DNA of 64,000 nt, from the NCBI RefSeq assembly GCF_002939305.1, contig NZ_MVDI01000008.1, forward strand, positions 1 to 64,000, in the 5' to 3' direction. Below are positions 17,675 through 26,582 of this stretch, piece after piece. The notes under the pieces were generated by a model. The model saw only the letters and a program-made list of their open reading frames with translations, was not told where the DNA came from and searched no databases. The translations under genes and the position numbers were made by a program. Each line of letters starts with the position of its first letter. Position 1 is the first letter of the stretch. The DNA is from Chroococcidiopsis sp. TS-821 (lineage in GTDB: Bacteria; Cyanobacteriota; Cyanobacteriia; Cyanobacteriales; Chroococcidiopsidaceae).

Positions 17675-18088
17675 TTATTCTTTGTTGTAAAGAAGTTTTG
17701 TTGACGCCTGACGACTCATGCGATACGTAAATTCGCCAACTGAAGGATTAGGAGTTTCGGGGTGAATTGTACGACTTGTTTTTCTCCAGTCTTTATGAGT
17801 TGCAAGCGAAGTTACAGTTCTTCCATCTTCTTTCTTGCAAACTTTTAACCACATTTTACCGTGTTGACTGCATATAAATTCTTCAATCCAAACATTGTCA
17901 TCAACATACACGCCTTTTGCTGCTAACATAATTGCGCTCTGGCGAGGCATATTGACATTTTGTTGGATCTCTAATGCTCCTGTATAAAATAAATGATATT
18001 TCTCTCCTCCTTTACGCCACAATCGCTGCTCGCAATAAGGGCAAAAAAAGCGCATTACATTTTTACGACTACTACGTTTGCCTGGCAT
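17675..18088 (-). CDS. Small zinc-ribbon-like hypothetical protein
   Basis: This 137-residue basic protein has an N-terminal cysteine pair FFCPYCEQRLWRKGG (about 14-28). A second Cys/His group, EFICSQHGKMWLKVCKK (about 71-87), could complete a four-ligand zinc site. The C-terminus has a PSVGEFTYRMSRQAS segment of the sort seen in cyanobacterial lineage-specific proteins. It is probably a nucleic-acid- or protein-binding zinc ribbon; no specific function can be assigned. It is transcribed toward the gene at 16720-17634 from a promoter in the long AT-rich region to its right. Confidence 0.6.
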   Translation of the reverse strand: MPGKRSSRKNVMRFFCPYCEQRLWRKGGEKYHLFYTGALEIQQNVNMPRQSAIMLAAKGVYVDDNVWIEEFICSQHGKMWLKVCKKEDGRTVTSLATHKDWRKTSRTIHPETPNPSVGEFTYRMSRQASTKLLYNKE

Positions 18089-19752
18089 TAGAAACCTCTC
18101 ATAAAAATTACTGCTCTAGTACTGCTCTAGAAAAATTGATCCTTATACTGCAAGCTAAACACGAGATTCACACCACCTTATTACTACATCCACTACGCGA
18201 TAACGCACGTTCTTCGAACAACTTTTTGTGTTTTAGATTACTTCAATAACAAGTAAAGATTTTCCCGAAAGTAAATAAAATAACATCTTTGATTGGTTTG
18301 TTTTTCGCTGAAACATCACATCAGGATAAGATTTGTTGTATAAAAACAGCATTTATTTCTATCGCATGTACATATATAATCTCCAAGCAAAAAGATGAAA
18401 CGTACGCACTTAATTGAAAAAGGCACGAAAACATCAAGTATGATATTGCTCTTATTCATGCGCATTCTTCATCCCTCTTTCAAATGCGCTATCGTAAATT
18501 CTATTAGCGATCGCTCCTACCAATAACTGACTTTACTCAGAGTATTGCTGATAACGATAAGGCTGTTACTGCAACTGTTGTTAAGAAATACCTCTTTTGC
18601 ATTATTTTTAACAACTAGCAACGCTTCAGAGTACAAATAAAGCGTTCTACACCCTGCTTTTTAGCAGATCTATCCCCTCAACTTGAGGTTGCTTAAGTGC
18701 ACTCGTATGGTGTCTTCTTGAACAACCTGCAGTGTAAAACACTGGAGAAAGTAGTTATTATTTATAGCACTTAGCTTTTTTGCAGGCAGGAAATATACTG
18801 AAATCTTCGGTTTTCTTCAGGTGTATTTACAGTATGTACATACCAATTCTAAAAAATCTGTATTTTCGTATACAAAATTCAGGTTTTTTCAATTTTTTGC
18901 TACTTGAGTACAAAATTTGCCTCAATTTTGTACAAATAACAGCATTTATACGGAACGAGTTGCATGTCGTTTTGGAGTAACGTTATCCCTTGCTTTTGAG
19001 CGGCAAATGCTTGCGTGTAAGTAGTGGCTGCGGTTTTTATCATAATTTTCCTGATTAGCTCGGCTCTAAAATTAAGTAGTTTCTCATAAAACTTAATTTT
19101 AAAAAGTTTATGAACTTCTCAGCACTAGTGTATGTATTTATGCGGCAATTTCCCAAATGGTACTTAAAGTTTTGATGAAGTTGTTTTTAAAGATTTAATG
19201 AAGACGACTAATATTTTTCGTAAAGAAAAATACACAGTAAATATCCTGATACGAAAAAATGTTCAACTGCAGTTACAAAACTATACTACCTAATTTTGCT
19301 GAAGTTAGGTTATAAAAACATAAAATTTAAAAGATTTGCTTTATTTTAGTGTATAGAGAATTACTTTTCAGTAGGACGACAATCAAGCTCGTACATTCGT
19401 CATTGAGCGGCGCCAGAAATAACTACCTAATATTTAATACTTTTAGCTAATCTACTAAGCGCTGGCTGTGTAATATATGTAACACGCTTGTTGCTAGAAC
19501 TATTTTAAAAGAAGCTGGATATTAAGAACTGTAAAACAGAACGAAACAAATTTGTAAAGAGATAATCCTATCCCAAGCAAATTTAAGCCGTGACAAATCC
19601 TAGTGAAAAACTCTTGTTATCTTTGTTAAATTTTGTCGCACTAAGCTAGATAGCCAAAGATAGACTCGCGAACTTAATATTTTTTGGAAGCTAATGCTTG
19701 TATACTTCAGAGTTTGAACAGGTGAGCTTATTATTTGTACTGAATTTAGAAA
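18089..19752. other. Long AT-rich intergenic region (about 1.7 kb)
   Basis: No convincing protein gene is present. A 66-codon frame at 18780-18980 lacks a ribosome site and is Phe/Ile/Leu-rich noise. The region holds the second copy of the two-stem element (18685-18744), several short A/T-rich inverted repeats, and a stretch around 19080-19110 with AAACTTAATTTT and its near complement. Base composition is clearly more AT-rich than the flanking coding DNA. Confidence 0.6.
18685..18744 (+). ncRNA. Candidate structured RNA element, copy 2
   Basis: AGGTTG (18686-18691) pairs with CAACCT (18723-18728), and CAGTGT (18730-18735) pairs with ACACTG (18739-18744) across an AAA loop. The loop side holds AAGTGCACTC and GGTGTCTTCTT, as in copy 1. 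Relative to copy 1, each stem shows a C-G to T-A exchange at an aligned pair, so pairing is kept although bases change. A T run (GCTTTTTT, about 18774-18780) lies downstream. Family unknown. Confidence 0.45.
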
Positions 19753-20970
19753 ATGCTTAAATTGCATCGATCGCACTATTTACTGCTCTTATTGTGTGCG
19801 GTGAGCTTGACTCTAACCATAGTGCTTGCACCACTATCGCATCAGATAACCGCTGCTAGCCCTCGCAGTCATTCTGTGCCGGAGTTAAGGGGCGTATGGT
19901 TAACAAATATAGATAGTGATGTATTATTTCAGCGCGATCGCTTAACCAATGCAATCGGACGCTTACATCAACTGAACTTCAATACAGTTTATCCCACAGT
20001 CTGGAATTGGGGCTATACGCTTTATCCTAGCCGAGTCGCACAACGCATAATTGGGCGATCCCTCGATCCCACTCCAGGGCTACAACAACGCGATGTCTTA
20101 AAAGAAATTGTGCGACAAGCACATCAAAAAAAGATGGCAGTCATTCCTTGGTTTGAGTTTGGCTTTATGGCACCGGCGGATTCGCTGCTTGCTCAACGTC
20201 ATCCACAATGGCTGACAAGTCGTCGTGATGGTAGTAAAGTTTGGCAAGAAGGAAAGCACGAACGAGTATGGCTCAATCCCTTCCGTCCTGATGTACAGCA
20301 ATTTATTCTAGACCTCATTGTTGAAATTGTTAGCAATTATGACGTAGACGGTATTCAATTTGACGACCACTTCGGTTTACCATCCGAGTTTGGCTATGAT
20401 GCCTACACGGTAGCGCTTTATCAAAAAGAACACCAAGGACAACGTCCTCCTAGCGATCCCCAAGATGCTGCATGGGTCCGCTGGCGTGCAGATAAGATTA
20501 CAGCATATATGCAACAAGTCTTTCGCGCAGTCAAAGCTAGAAAGCAAAATTGCTTAATTTCTGTGTCGCCAAATCCGCAACGAGTTTCCTACGACTTATT
20601 TTTAGCCGATTGGGAAAAATGGGAACGCCAAGGCTTCGTCGAAGAATTAATTTTGCAAGTTTATCGCAACGACATCAACGTGTTTATTAGCGAATTGCAG
20701 TACCCAGAAGTTGTTGCAGCAAAACGTCATATCCCAGTCGGTATTGGAATTTTAAGCGGGCTAAAAAACCGTCACGTGCCAATTCAACAAGTTCAAGATC
20801 AAGTAGCAGCAGTCCGCCAACGCAACTTTGCAGGCGTTTCCTTTTTCTTTTACGAAACTTTATGGAATCTTTCGCAGGAAAAGTCAAGCGATCGCCAATC
20901 CGTCTTTCAAAGAATGTTTTCAGCAGCTGTACCGCGACCAAATATTTACAAAGGGTGGAAGAGTGGTTAG
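19753..20970 (+). CDS. Family-10-like glycosyl hydrolase (GHL10/DUF187, YddW type)
   Basis: The 405-residue protein has a signal peptide or N-terminal anchor (about 1-33). The TIM-barrel domain opens with VPELRGVWLTNIDSDVLFQ, continues with NFNTVYPTVWNWGYTLYPS and AVIPWFEFGFMAP, and carries the acidic pair in VDGIQFDDHFGLPSEFGYD. This is the GHL10 (PF02638) layout; some members cleave denuded peptidoglycan glycan. The mature enzyme should sit in the periplasm or envelope. It is a single gene with its own upstream region. Two of the barrel-end acidic residues (Glu in FEFG, Asp in FDDH) are present. Confidence 0.87.
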   Translation: MLKLHRSHYLLLLLCAVSLTLTIVLAPLSHQITAASPRSHSVPELRGVWLTNIDSDVLFQRDRLTNAIGRLHQLNFNTVYPTVWNWGYTLYPSRVAQRIIGRSLDPTPGLQQRDVLKEIVRQAHQKKMAVIPWFEFGFMAPADSLLAQRHPQWLTSRRDGSKVWQEGKHERVWLNPFRPDVQQFILDLIVEIVSNYDVDGIQFDDHFGLPSEFGYDAYTVALYQKEHQGQRPPSDPQDAAWVRWRADKITAYMQQVFRAVKARKQNCLISVSPNPQRVSYDLFLADWEKWERQGFVEELILQVYRNDINVFISELQYPEVVAAKRHIPVGIGILSGLKNRHVPIQQVQDQVAAVRQRNFAGVSFFFYETLWNLSQEKSSDRQSVFQRMFSAAVPRPNIYKGWKSG

Positions 20971-21006
20971 GGGTTAGTGGCTAGTGATGAATTATGTAAA
21001 CAAATA

Positions 21007-21042
21007 CTAATTCTCCTTCTCCTCTGCTCCCCTGCTCCTTTG
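21007..21042. repeat. Degenerate CTCCTCTGCTCCCCTGCTC-type intergenic repeat
   Basis: This pyrimidine-rich block follows the hydrolase gene. Related blocks appear at about 39436-39468, 44366-44398 and 53542-53570, all immediately after a stop codon or between genes. They resemble the scattered tandem-degenerate intergenic repeats known from cyanobacterial genomes. Function unknown. Confidence 0.55.
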
Positions 21043-21047
21043 TGCGA

Positions 21048-22544
21048 TCACCCACCGATCCCCAAACGTCCGGCTAATGCGGGAGTGAGAGGTAAGAGTG
21101 TGGCAACCATTAAAAATAAAGCGAGTAGTCCCAAAGCTGCGCGGGCGTCATCCGGTTCGCTGAGTTCATTTTGGCTGGGACGTTCTAAGTCGCGTTGCAA
21201 AAAGATGATTATAACAGCCCAATACAAAGCTAGCGGATTTGCAAAAGAGGCGATCGCCAGCACAATTAAGGTTGCGATCGTAGTACGTCCAGCAGTTTTG
21301 CGCCCGTAAATCGCTTGTACAATCCGCCCGCCATCTAATTGCCCAGCGGGCATTAAATTCAGTGCTGTGATGACTAAACCTAACCAACCAATCACCGTGA
21401 GTGGATGAACTGCGACAACGTTTTGTTGCAGTGCCGAGCCTAAAATAACGCGAGCAATTGTACCTACTAAAATAGACCCTTGAAAAAACTCGGTTGGTAC
21501 TTGAAATAAACTTTCAGGGCGAGAAAGGATTAAACCAAGAACTAACATCGCGAACGATAAAACACCGCCAAACGCAGGTCCAGCGAAAGCGATATCGAAC
21601 AAAACTTTTCGGTTAGGTAAAATCGACTGAAATCGAGTAATGGCACCAAAAGCACCGATTTGTAAAGTTGGCAGAAAAAAGGGTGGGCTGAGACGCACTT
21701 GATAACGTCGTGCCAGCAAGCGATGACCGAGTTCGTGCGTCAGTAAAATTGCTAAAATTCCTGCTGCAATCGGCAAAGGTTCTGAAAATCGCTGCCAATT
21801 TGTGAAGAAATCAAACCCTAGTAAAATACCTCCAGCTTCTAAACACGTAGCGATCGTGGCGACGAGTAAGACAATTGCCAAAATCGTTTGTGGTAAAGTC
21901 GTCGGTTGGGGATCGTTACGACTAGGAAGTACAATCACAACCGGCTTACCGTCGAGGTTTTCGACTAAAAATAGACGATAGCGATCGCCTAACTGCTGCT
22001 GGAGGTTGCTACTGAGTTTTTGGAAAACTGCCTCTGGTTCTCCGCGGAGATTACCCCTGAAGATCGCTCCTTCTTGATAAGGAATTGTCTCAGTAGCAAA
22101 AAAAGTATCGATGCCAAAAATACCGCGAATCGCTGCTAAATCAGCATCGGCGATCGGTACGACTTCAGGTTGTAGCGGTGCGGGTGGAGTCGTCTCTTCG
22201 GTTTGAGGGGTGTCTTGAGTCGCATTTGCGAGGCGTTCGGTTGCGCGCGATCGCAAAATCGCATCTTGACCAGCTGCCCGTAGCTGCCTTCCCAGAAAAA
22301 TATAGACTGCGGCTGAAGTGACTAACAAGAACAATATCCCCACGATATTTATGTAGATCCCCGCAGCGAATAAGCCGAAAAAGAGTAACCATGGAGCCAT
22401 TAACACCACTGACTGTAACCAGGCAATGATTCCCAACTTGCCATACGGTCTAGCGCGATAAAAGCCCCAGCCTAGTATTATAAAAGCTGCTAATACAATC
22501 AGCCCGACTATAGAAGTTTCAGATGCGATCGACATATTTTCCAC
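21048..22544 (-). CDS. Site-2 protease family membrane metalloprotease (EGY-like)
   Basis: The 498-residue protein has two N-terminal membrane helices and a soluble stretch (about 95-220). The intramembrane M50 core follows: zinc motif LLTHELGHRLLARRY (about 268-282) and the second ligand region NLMPAGQLDGGRIVQAIYG. Plant-type EGY proteins and their cyanobacterial homologues have the same order, with a soluble domain before HExxH. It would cleave transmembrane substrates in the thylakoid or plasma membrane. It is convergent with the hydrolase gene. The C-terminus ends with membrane segments after a charged loop (RDLERPSQNELSEPDD). Confidence 0.88.
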   Translation of the reverse strand: MENMSIASETSIVGLIVLAAFIILGWGFYRARPYGKLGIIAWLQSVVLMAPWLLFFGLFAAGIYINIVGILFLLVTSAAVYIFLGRQLRAAGQDAILRSRATERLANATQDTPQTEETTPPAPLQPEVVPIADADLAAIRGIFGIDTFFATETIPYQEGAIFRGNLRGEPEAVFQKLSSNLQQQLGDRYRLFLVENLDGKPVVIVLPSRNDPQPTTLPQTILAIVLLVATIATCLEAGGILLGFDFFTNWQRFSEPLPIAAGILAILLTHELGHRLLARRYQVRLSPPFFLPTLQIGAFGAITRFQSILPNRKVLFDIAFAGPAFGGVLSFAMLVLGLILSRPESLFQVPTEFFQGSILVGTIARVILGSALQQNVVAVHPLTVIGWLGLVITALNLMPAGQLDGGRIVQAIYGRKTAGRTTIATLIVLAIASFANPLALYWAVIIIFLQRDLERPSQNELSEPDDARAALGLLALFLMVATLLPLTPALAGRLGIGG

Positions 22545-23336
22545 CTTCGCTTCAACCTGCGATCAACTTTAGCTCGCTAGCTGTCGCTAATACTTTTAAT
22601 AATTTACAAGACTTCCTTGAATAGCAGTTAGTAGGTTACTAGATTCTTGCAATCCCGATCGTGAAGGGTAATAACTGGCTGCATACTTGAAGTTGCAATT
22701 AAATTTACGCCAATCAGCTTGCTCGTTGGTACGTACATCAAGTTTTTTCGGTGTAAAATAATACAGAAATTAACTGTAGAATAAATTCTATGTACTTAAG
22801 TTTACAAATTACGCGATACATAACGTTTTGTTACAAAGCTAATTGCTGTCGCAAACGTTCCTTGTATTCTGAATTGTTATGTTACTGAAAAATCATGTTT
22901 TCTTCAGGATAAGGTCATTCAAAAATTGTATTTTTCAGGGACAATCATGTTATGTGTTTTACATGTAGATTTTGTAAAATATGGTCTCAGTACTTACAAG
23001 CTAAAGTTGAACCAGTAATCTCTTTATCATTCAGGTGACAATACTTATCCTAAAAATCTAGACTACTTATAAAACAAAACTTGAGTAATTTAATAACCAT
23101 GGAGTAATACTATACTAAGCCAAGTATTACTCACTATTCCCTGAAAGTAAAGTATTAACTAGTAGTGCTCCATGACGCTATGCCTGAGTTAACGAAGCAT
23201 ATTAGCTTAAAAGTCATGCGTTGTACAGCTTTGCACTAGGCGCTAATCTTTTTATGAAGTAGTGCTTAGCTACGTATCGTTGAATCAAATAATGTCATAA
23301 AAACTTTTCTTTTTCTATACTTCAGTACTCTTGGTT

Positions 23337-23530
23337 TTGCCTAAAGATATTACTGTACACTTGATTGGGACTGGTGTTCCCCAAATCAATGTAATGTTTG
23401 TTACTGGTCAATACTCGATAGAGTTTGCGCATCAACCAACTGAAATTGCAACAATGTTAGAAGTCTAGGTATTTTTTTAGGAAGACAAGGTTATTACAGC
23501 ACGATTTCCAAAAATGCCCTCAAGTATATG
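23337..23530 (+). pseudogene. Possible remnant of an MBL-fold hydrolase gene
   Basis: In one frame 23337-23468 reads LPKDITVHLIGTGVPQINVM, then FVTGQYSIEFAHQPTEIATM, then a stop. ITVxLxGTG is the usual start of a metallo-beta-lactamase-fold hydrolase, and PQINVMFVT resembles the strand before its HxHxDH motif. The intervening residues and the histidine motif are absent. A second piece in another frame, EDKVITARFPKMP, could be a later strand. This looks like a deleted, frameshifted relic, but similarity is judged by eye on short segments. Confidence 0.3.
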
Positions 23531-23650
23531 TCAGTAGCAGAATGGGATTTTTGGTACGAAGGTTAGCCAACCATCGAATTGCAAGGTACAGTACGCGATC
23601 GCTCAACGAAGCGCGATCGCATGGGCAATAATGCATTTGTCACCGCTGAC

Positions 23651-23673
23651 AAAGCAGGCAAGACGCCTGCCAA
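23651..23673 (-). terminator. Hairpin after the amidohydrolase gene
   Basis: GCAGGC (23654-23659) and GCCTGC (23665-23670) form a GC-rich stem with a 5-nt loop, followed on the minus strand by TTTGTC. It lies just beyond the stop codon of the gene ending at 23678 and is a plausible weak intrinsic terminator. GCAGGC-AAGAC-GCCTGC also resembles a common cyanobacterial intergenic repeat. Confidence 0.55.
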
Positions 23674-23677
23674 CTGC

Positions 23678-24916
23678 TTAATAAATTTCATCCAACTTTA
23701 AAAAAGTTTGCAGAAGAACATTCGCGCCCTGCGTGCAGTGTTCTGGCGAAGTATACTCATCCTCAGCATGGCTAATGCCAGCGCGACTAGGGACAAAAAT
23801 CATCCCCATATCCGCAAATCGACCGATTTCTTGTGCATCGTGTCCTGCGCGACTTGGTAAGTACGTATAGCTTAAACCCATTTGCTGACAAATTTGCGCG
23901 ATCGCCGTTTGAATCTCTGGTGCAGCTAATGTTGGCAAGACGTGCAGCATTTGCGTCATTTCGATTTCTGTTTGAGTTGCAGCCGCAATTTCTATAAGCT
24001 GATGTTTGAGCTGCACCACCATATTTTCTAAATGCGTTTGCGACATATCGCGCAGGTCAATTTTTAAATCTACCCTCGCGGGTACAATATTAGCTGCATT
24101 AGGAGAAACATGAAAATAACCGACTGTAGCTACCTGTTCTCCTGGAGTTTCGGTTGCTAACTTGTTGACAGCTAAGACAATTTGTGATGCAGCAACCAAA
24201 GCATCTTTACGCATGTTCATTGGGGTTGTTCCTGCATGGTTAGGACGCCCAGTGACAGTAACGTGGTGGCGATATTGTCCGACAATGCCAATGACAACTC
24301 CAACATTATTGCCTGTACTTTCTAAAACACCGCCCTGTTCAACGTGTAATTCTACAAACGCTGCAATTTCACCTGGCTGGCGCTTCGCAGTTACCACCTG
24401 CGACCAATCACCGCCAATTCGTGCTAAACAAGCTTCAATGGACGTACCATCATTGCGACGATAACATTCAGGATCGAGAACCGCAGTCCCTGCCATAGCT
24501 TTACAACCAAGAACGCTATTTTCTTCGTCGGTAAACACTATTACCTCAATTGGGTGGCGCAGGCGAATATTATTCTCGTAAAGTACGTGTACAATTTCAA
24601 TGCCTGCTAAAACTCCGAGAACTCCATCAAATCTCCCCGCAATAGGAACAGTATCTATGTGCGAACCTGTAGCTAGCGCCCCTACATTTTCTTGTCTTCC
24701 TGCATAAGTACCGATAATATTTCCGGCAGCATCAATTCGCACTGTCATCCCAGCTTCAATCATCCACGATTGCACGAGTTGTCGCGCGAGTATATCTTCA
24801 GCCGTAAACGCTACGCGACTCACACCACCTCCTGGCAGTTTGCCAATTTCAGCTAACTGCGAAATATTTCGATTCAAGCGATCGCCATTTACTACAGGTA
24901 TCAAGGCAACAGTCAT
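23678..24916 (-). CDS. M20-family amidohydrolase (N-carbamoyl-amino-acid hydrolase / allantoate amidohydrolase type)
   Basis: I start the protein at MTVALIPVVNGDRLNRNISQ because a GAGGG lies 5 nt upstream; an ATG 12 codons earlier lacks a ribosome site. The 412-residue enzyme carries the binuclear metal ligands of the AtzF/HyuC/AllC group: GSHIDTVP, GRFDGVLG, FTDEENS, ELHVEQGGVLE and GISHAEDEYTS. The dimerisation domain has GRPNHAGTTPM. It hydrolyses an N-carbamoyl or ureido group, releasing ammonia and CO2. The neighbouring hydantoin-racemase-like and allophanate-hydrolase-like genes support a ureide or hydantoin substrate. I cannot choose between carbamoylase and allantoate hydrolase. Confidence 0.87.
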   Translation of the reverse strand: MTVALIPVVNGDRLNRNISQLAEIGKLPGGGVSRVAFTAEDILARQLVQSWMIEAGMTVRIDAAGNIIGTYAGRQENVGALATGSHIDTVPIAGRFDGVLGVLAGIEIVHVLYENNIRLRHPIEVIVFTDEENSVLGCKAMAGTAVLDPECYRRNDGTSIEACLARIGGDWSQVVTAKRQPGEIAAFVELHVEQGGVLESTGNNVGVVIGIVGQYRHHVTVTGRPNHAGTTPMNMRKDALVAASQIVLAVNKLATETPGEQVATVGYFHVSPNAANIVPARVDLKIDLRDMSQTHLENMVVQLKHQLIEIAAATQTEIEMTQMLHVLPTLAAPEIQTAIAQICQQMGLSYTYLPSRAGHDAQEIGRFADMGMIFVPSRAGISHAEDEYTSPEHCTQGANVLLQTFLKLDEIY

Positions 24917-24933
24917 ACAACCCTCTTGGAAAT

Positions 24934-25225
24934 TACTTGTTGTGTCGATCAAAAAAGATAGTTCCTAGCCTTCTTAACGGCGCGAAGAACAACTCAAACG
25001 CAGCGATCGCAATTCCAGCAAGAAAGAAAACGCCGTCGTCAGCGTTCTCAATTCATATAACACTGGAGTTATAAAATTTATCATCATGCCAAATTTTCTC
25101 GTCCCAGCTAAGTCATATGCGCTCGCATCGCTTTTTTCAATAGGGTTTGCTGTTTTAGCTTCTATGTCCATAGCACATTTTTTTGCACGATGCGGATACA
25201 AAATTCTACGTAATTTGTCGTTCAT
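24934..25225 (-). pseudogene. Small frameshifted membrane-protein-like gene
   Basis: From ATG 25225 the frame reads a basic N-terminus (MNDKLRRILYPHRAKK), then a FGMMINFITPVLYELRTL stretch, and then drifts into low-quality sequence ending at 24974. At that point another frame continues with ENADDGVFFLAGIAIAAFEL, then FFAPLRRLGTIFFDRHNK and a stop at about 24934. Joining the two frames gives a plausible protein of about 97 residues with two hydrophobic segments. I do not recognise the family. A GntR-type palindrome lies 92 bp upstream, which suggests that a real promoter once served or still serves it. If intact in relatives, it is probably a small transporter subunit or membrane anchor. Confidence 0.35.
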
Positions 25226-25316
25226 GAATTGTTAACTGCTGACACTTAAAGCTGGAGATTCTCCAAGAATTTGGCACTGTAGCAGAAGCTGACACTTGAT
25301 TAACTCCCGCGCTGTT

Positions 25317-25333
25317 TTGTATACAGTATACAA
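25317..25333. promoter_or_regulatory. Perfect 17-bp palindrome, probable GntR/FCD operator
   Basis: TTGTATACAGTATACAA is an exact palindrome around a central A. Its TGTAT-AC-AGTATACA core matches the site at 26583-26599, which lies in front of the GntR gene. GntR/FCD regulators typically bind such TGTATACA-like dyads. It lies upstream of the leftward small gene and amidohydrolase, between them and the DMT transporter gene. Confidence 0.65.
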
Positions 25334-25429
25334 TAGCAGCCAAAAAATTAATGCAGCAAAGAGCAGATTAATCATGTCCCAAGTAGCCCTTCAGTTGCGA
25401 TATTAATACTAGTTCTTTTCTCAAAGTCG

Positions 25430-26383
25430 TCAGCAGGAATGATCGCTACGTGCTGATATTGCCAAGTAAACTCCTGCAAGAACGACGGCAAATGCGCACC
25501 AATTGAAGATGCTTAACTTTTCAGCAAAGATAATAAATGCTAAAACAGCTGCGATCGCAGGAATTGCCAGCATCGCAACAGCAACTAAGCCAGAAGCAAA
25601 ATTGGCCAAGCTATAAGTGAGTAATCCTTGACCGACAACTTGGCAAACAATCGCTAAAGAAATAACTGTACACCAACCAACTCCAGACGTAGGAAACAAT
25701 TGCTCGTGCGTTAGTAAGACCGCCGGAAGTACGCCCAAACAGCCGATGAAACACGTCCATTGCATAATTGTTGGTGTTGCAAATTTACTGCGGAGTTGCT
25801 CTAAACTCAAAAGACATACGGCTGCTAACATTGCCGCGCTTAACGCCGCAATATCTCCCAAAGCATGACTATTTGTGCCTTGAAAATCTTCGATCCCAAT
25901 CGCGATCGCGCCACACACAGCGATCGCCATTCCTAAGACAAATCTCGCTGAAAATTTTTGACCAAGTACGAGCCACGCGCCTAAAGTTGTAAACAACGGC
26001 ATCATATTATTAAATAGTGTCGAGTTCGCAACACTCGTCTGCGTCAAAGACCACGCCCACAAGGTTAACGAAGCGGCAAAACTCATTCCGGCAGTTGTCA
26101 GTAAAGTGCGATCGCGCCAGGTATAAATTAGCATCGATACAGGTTGTGCGTGAATTTGACTTGTCAAGCCTCTGACTTTATTCCAGCCCGCGAAGGCGAT
26201 TGCGGCAATGCCCAAACGATTAAACGTTGTCGCATTTGGTCCAATTTCTTGCTGCGCGATCGCAGTTAAAATCGAAGCAAATGCAATTCCGACCAAGGCA
26301 ATCCCGAGTGCGATCGCCGCCAATCCATTTGCAATCAGTGTTGGAGACGCATGATTAACTGAGCCGAGTTTGAACTGCTCCAT
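25430..26383 (-). CDS. EamA/DMT-family transporter
   Basis: This 317-residue protein has about ten membrane helices in two EamA repeats. Features include the early FNRLGIAAIAFAGWNKVRGL, the VANSTLFNNMMPLFTTLGAW block ending the first repeat, and a second-repeat IPAIAAVLAFIIFAEKLSIF followed by GVYLAIS. Members export amino acids, purines or other metabolites from the cytoplasm. It is divergent from the gntR-like gene with a probable operator between them, so it belongs to the same regulon as the amidohydrolase. A role in moving ureides or amino acids is inferred from context only. Confidence 0.85.
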   Translation of the reverse strand: MEQFKLGSVNHASPTLIANGLAAIALGIALVGIAFASILTAIAQQEIGPNATTFNRLGIAAIAFAGWNKVRGLTSQIHAQPVSMLIYTWRDRTLLTTAGMSFAASLTLWAWSLTQTSVANSTLFNNMMPLFTTLGAWLVLGQKFSARFVLGMAIAVCGAIAIGIEDFQGTNSHALGDIAALSAAMLAAVCLLSLEQLRSKFATPTIMQWTCFIGCLGVLPAVLLTHEQLFPTSGVGWCTVISLAIVCQVVGQGLLTYSLANFASGLVAVAMLAIPAIAAVLAFIIFAEKLSIFNWCAFAVVLAGVYLAISARSDHSC

Positions 26384-26582
26384 AGTGCGATCGCTAATTA
26401 AATAGAAATGCCTTTGCAGTACAGTTTTTATTTATATATACACTGCTCAGTTGCCCCAAAAAGTATCTCAATAGACGCTACGGTGAGAATCTGACAGCCA
26501 AATAAAAACATTAAATACTATAGGTATTAGTCACCAAGTTGTCCGTTCAATCTCATGTAGTATTTATGAAAGTAGCTATTTA

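Larger units (their letters stand above)
22545..23677. other. Intergenic region with a possible decayed gene
   Basis: This is 1.1 kb without an intact gene. The left part (22545-23300) is AT-rich and should carry the protease promoter. The right part contains a coding-like stretch at 23337-23530 listed separately, closely spaced HIP1 sites at about 23595-23621, and a terminator-like hairpin at 23654-23670. Confidence 0.55.

Noticed and set aside
18780-18980. 66-codon open frame in the long non-coding region
   Set aside because: Low-complexity Phe/Ile/Leu content, no ribosome site, no neighbours that would explain it.
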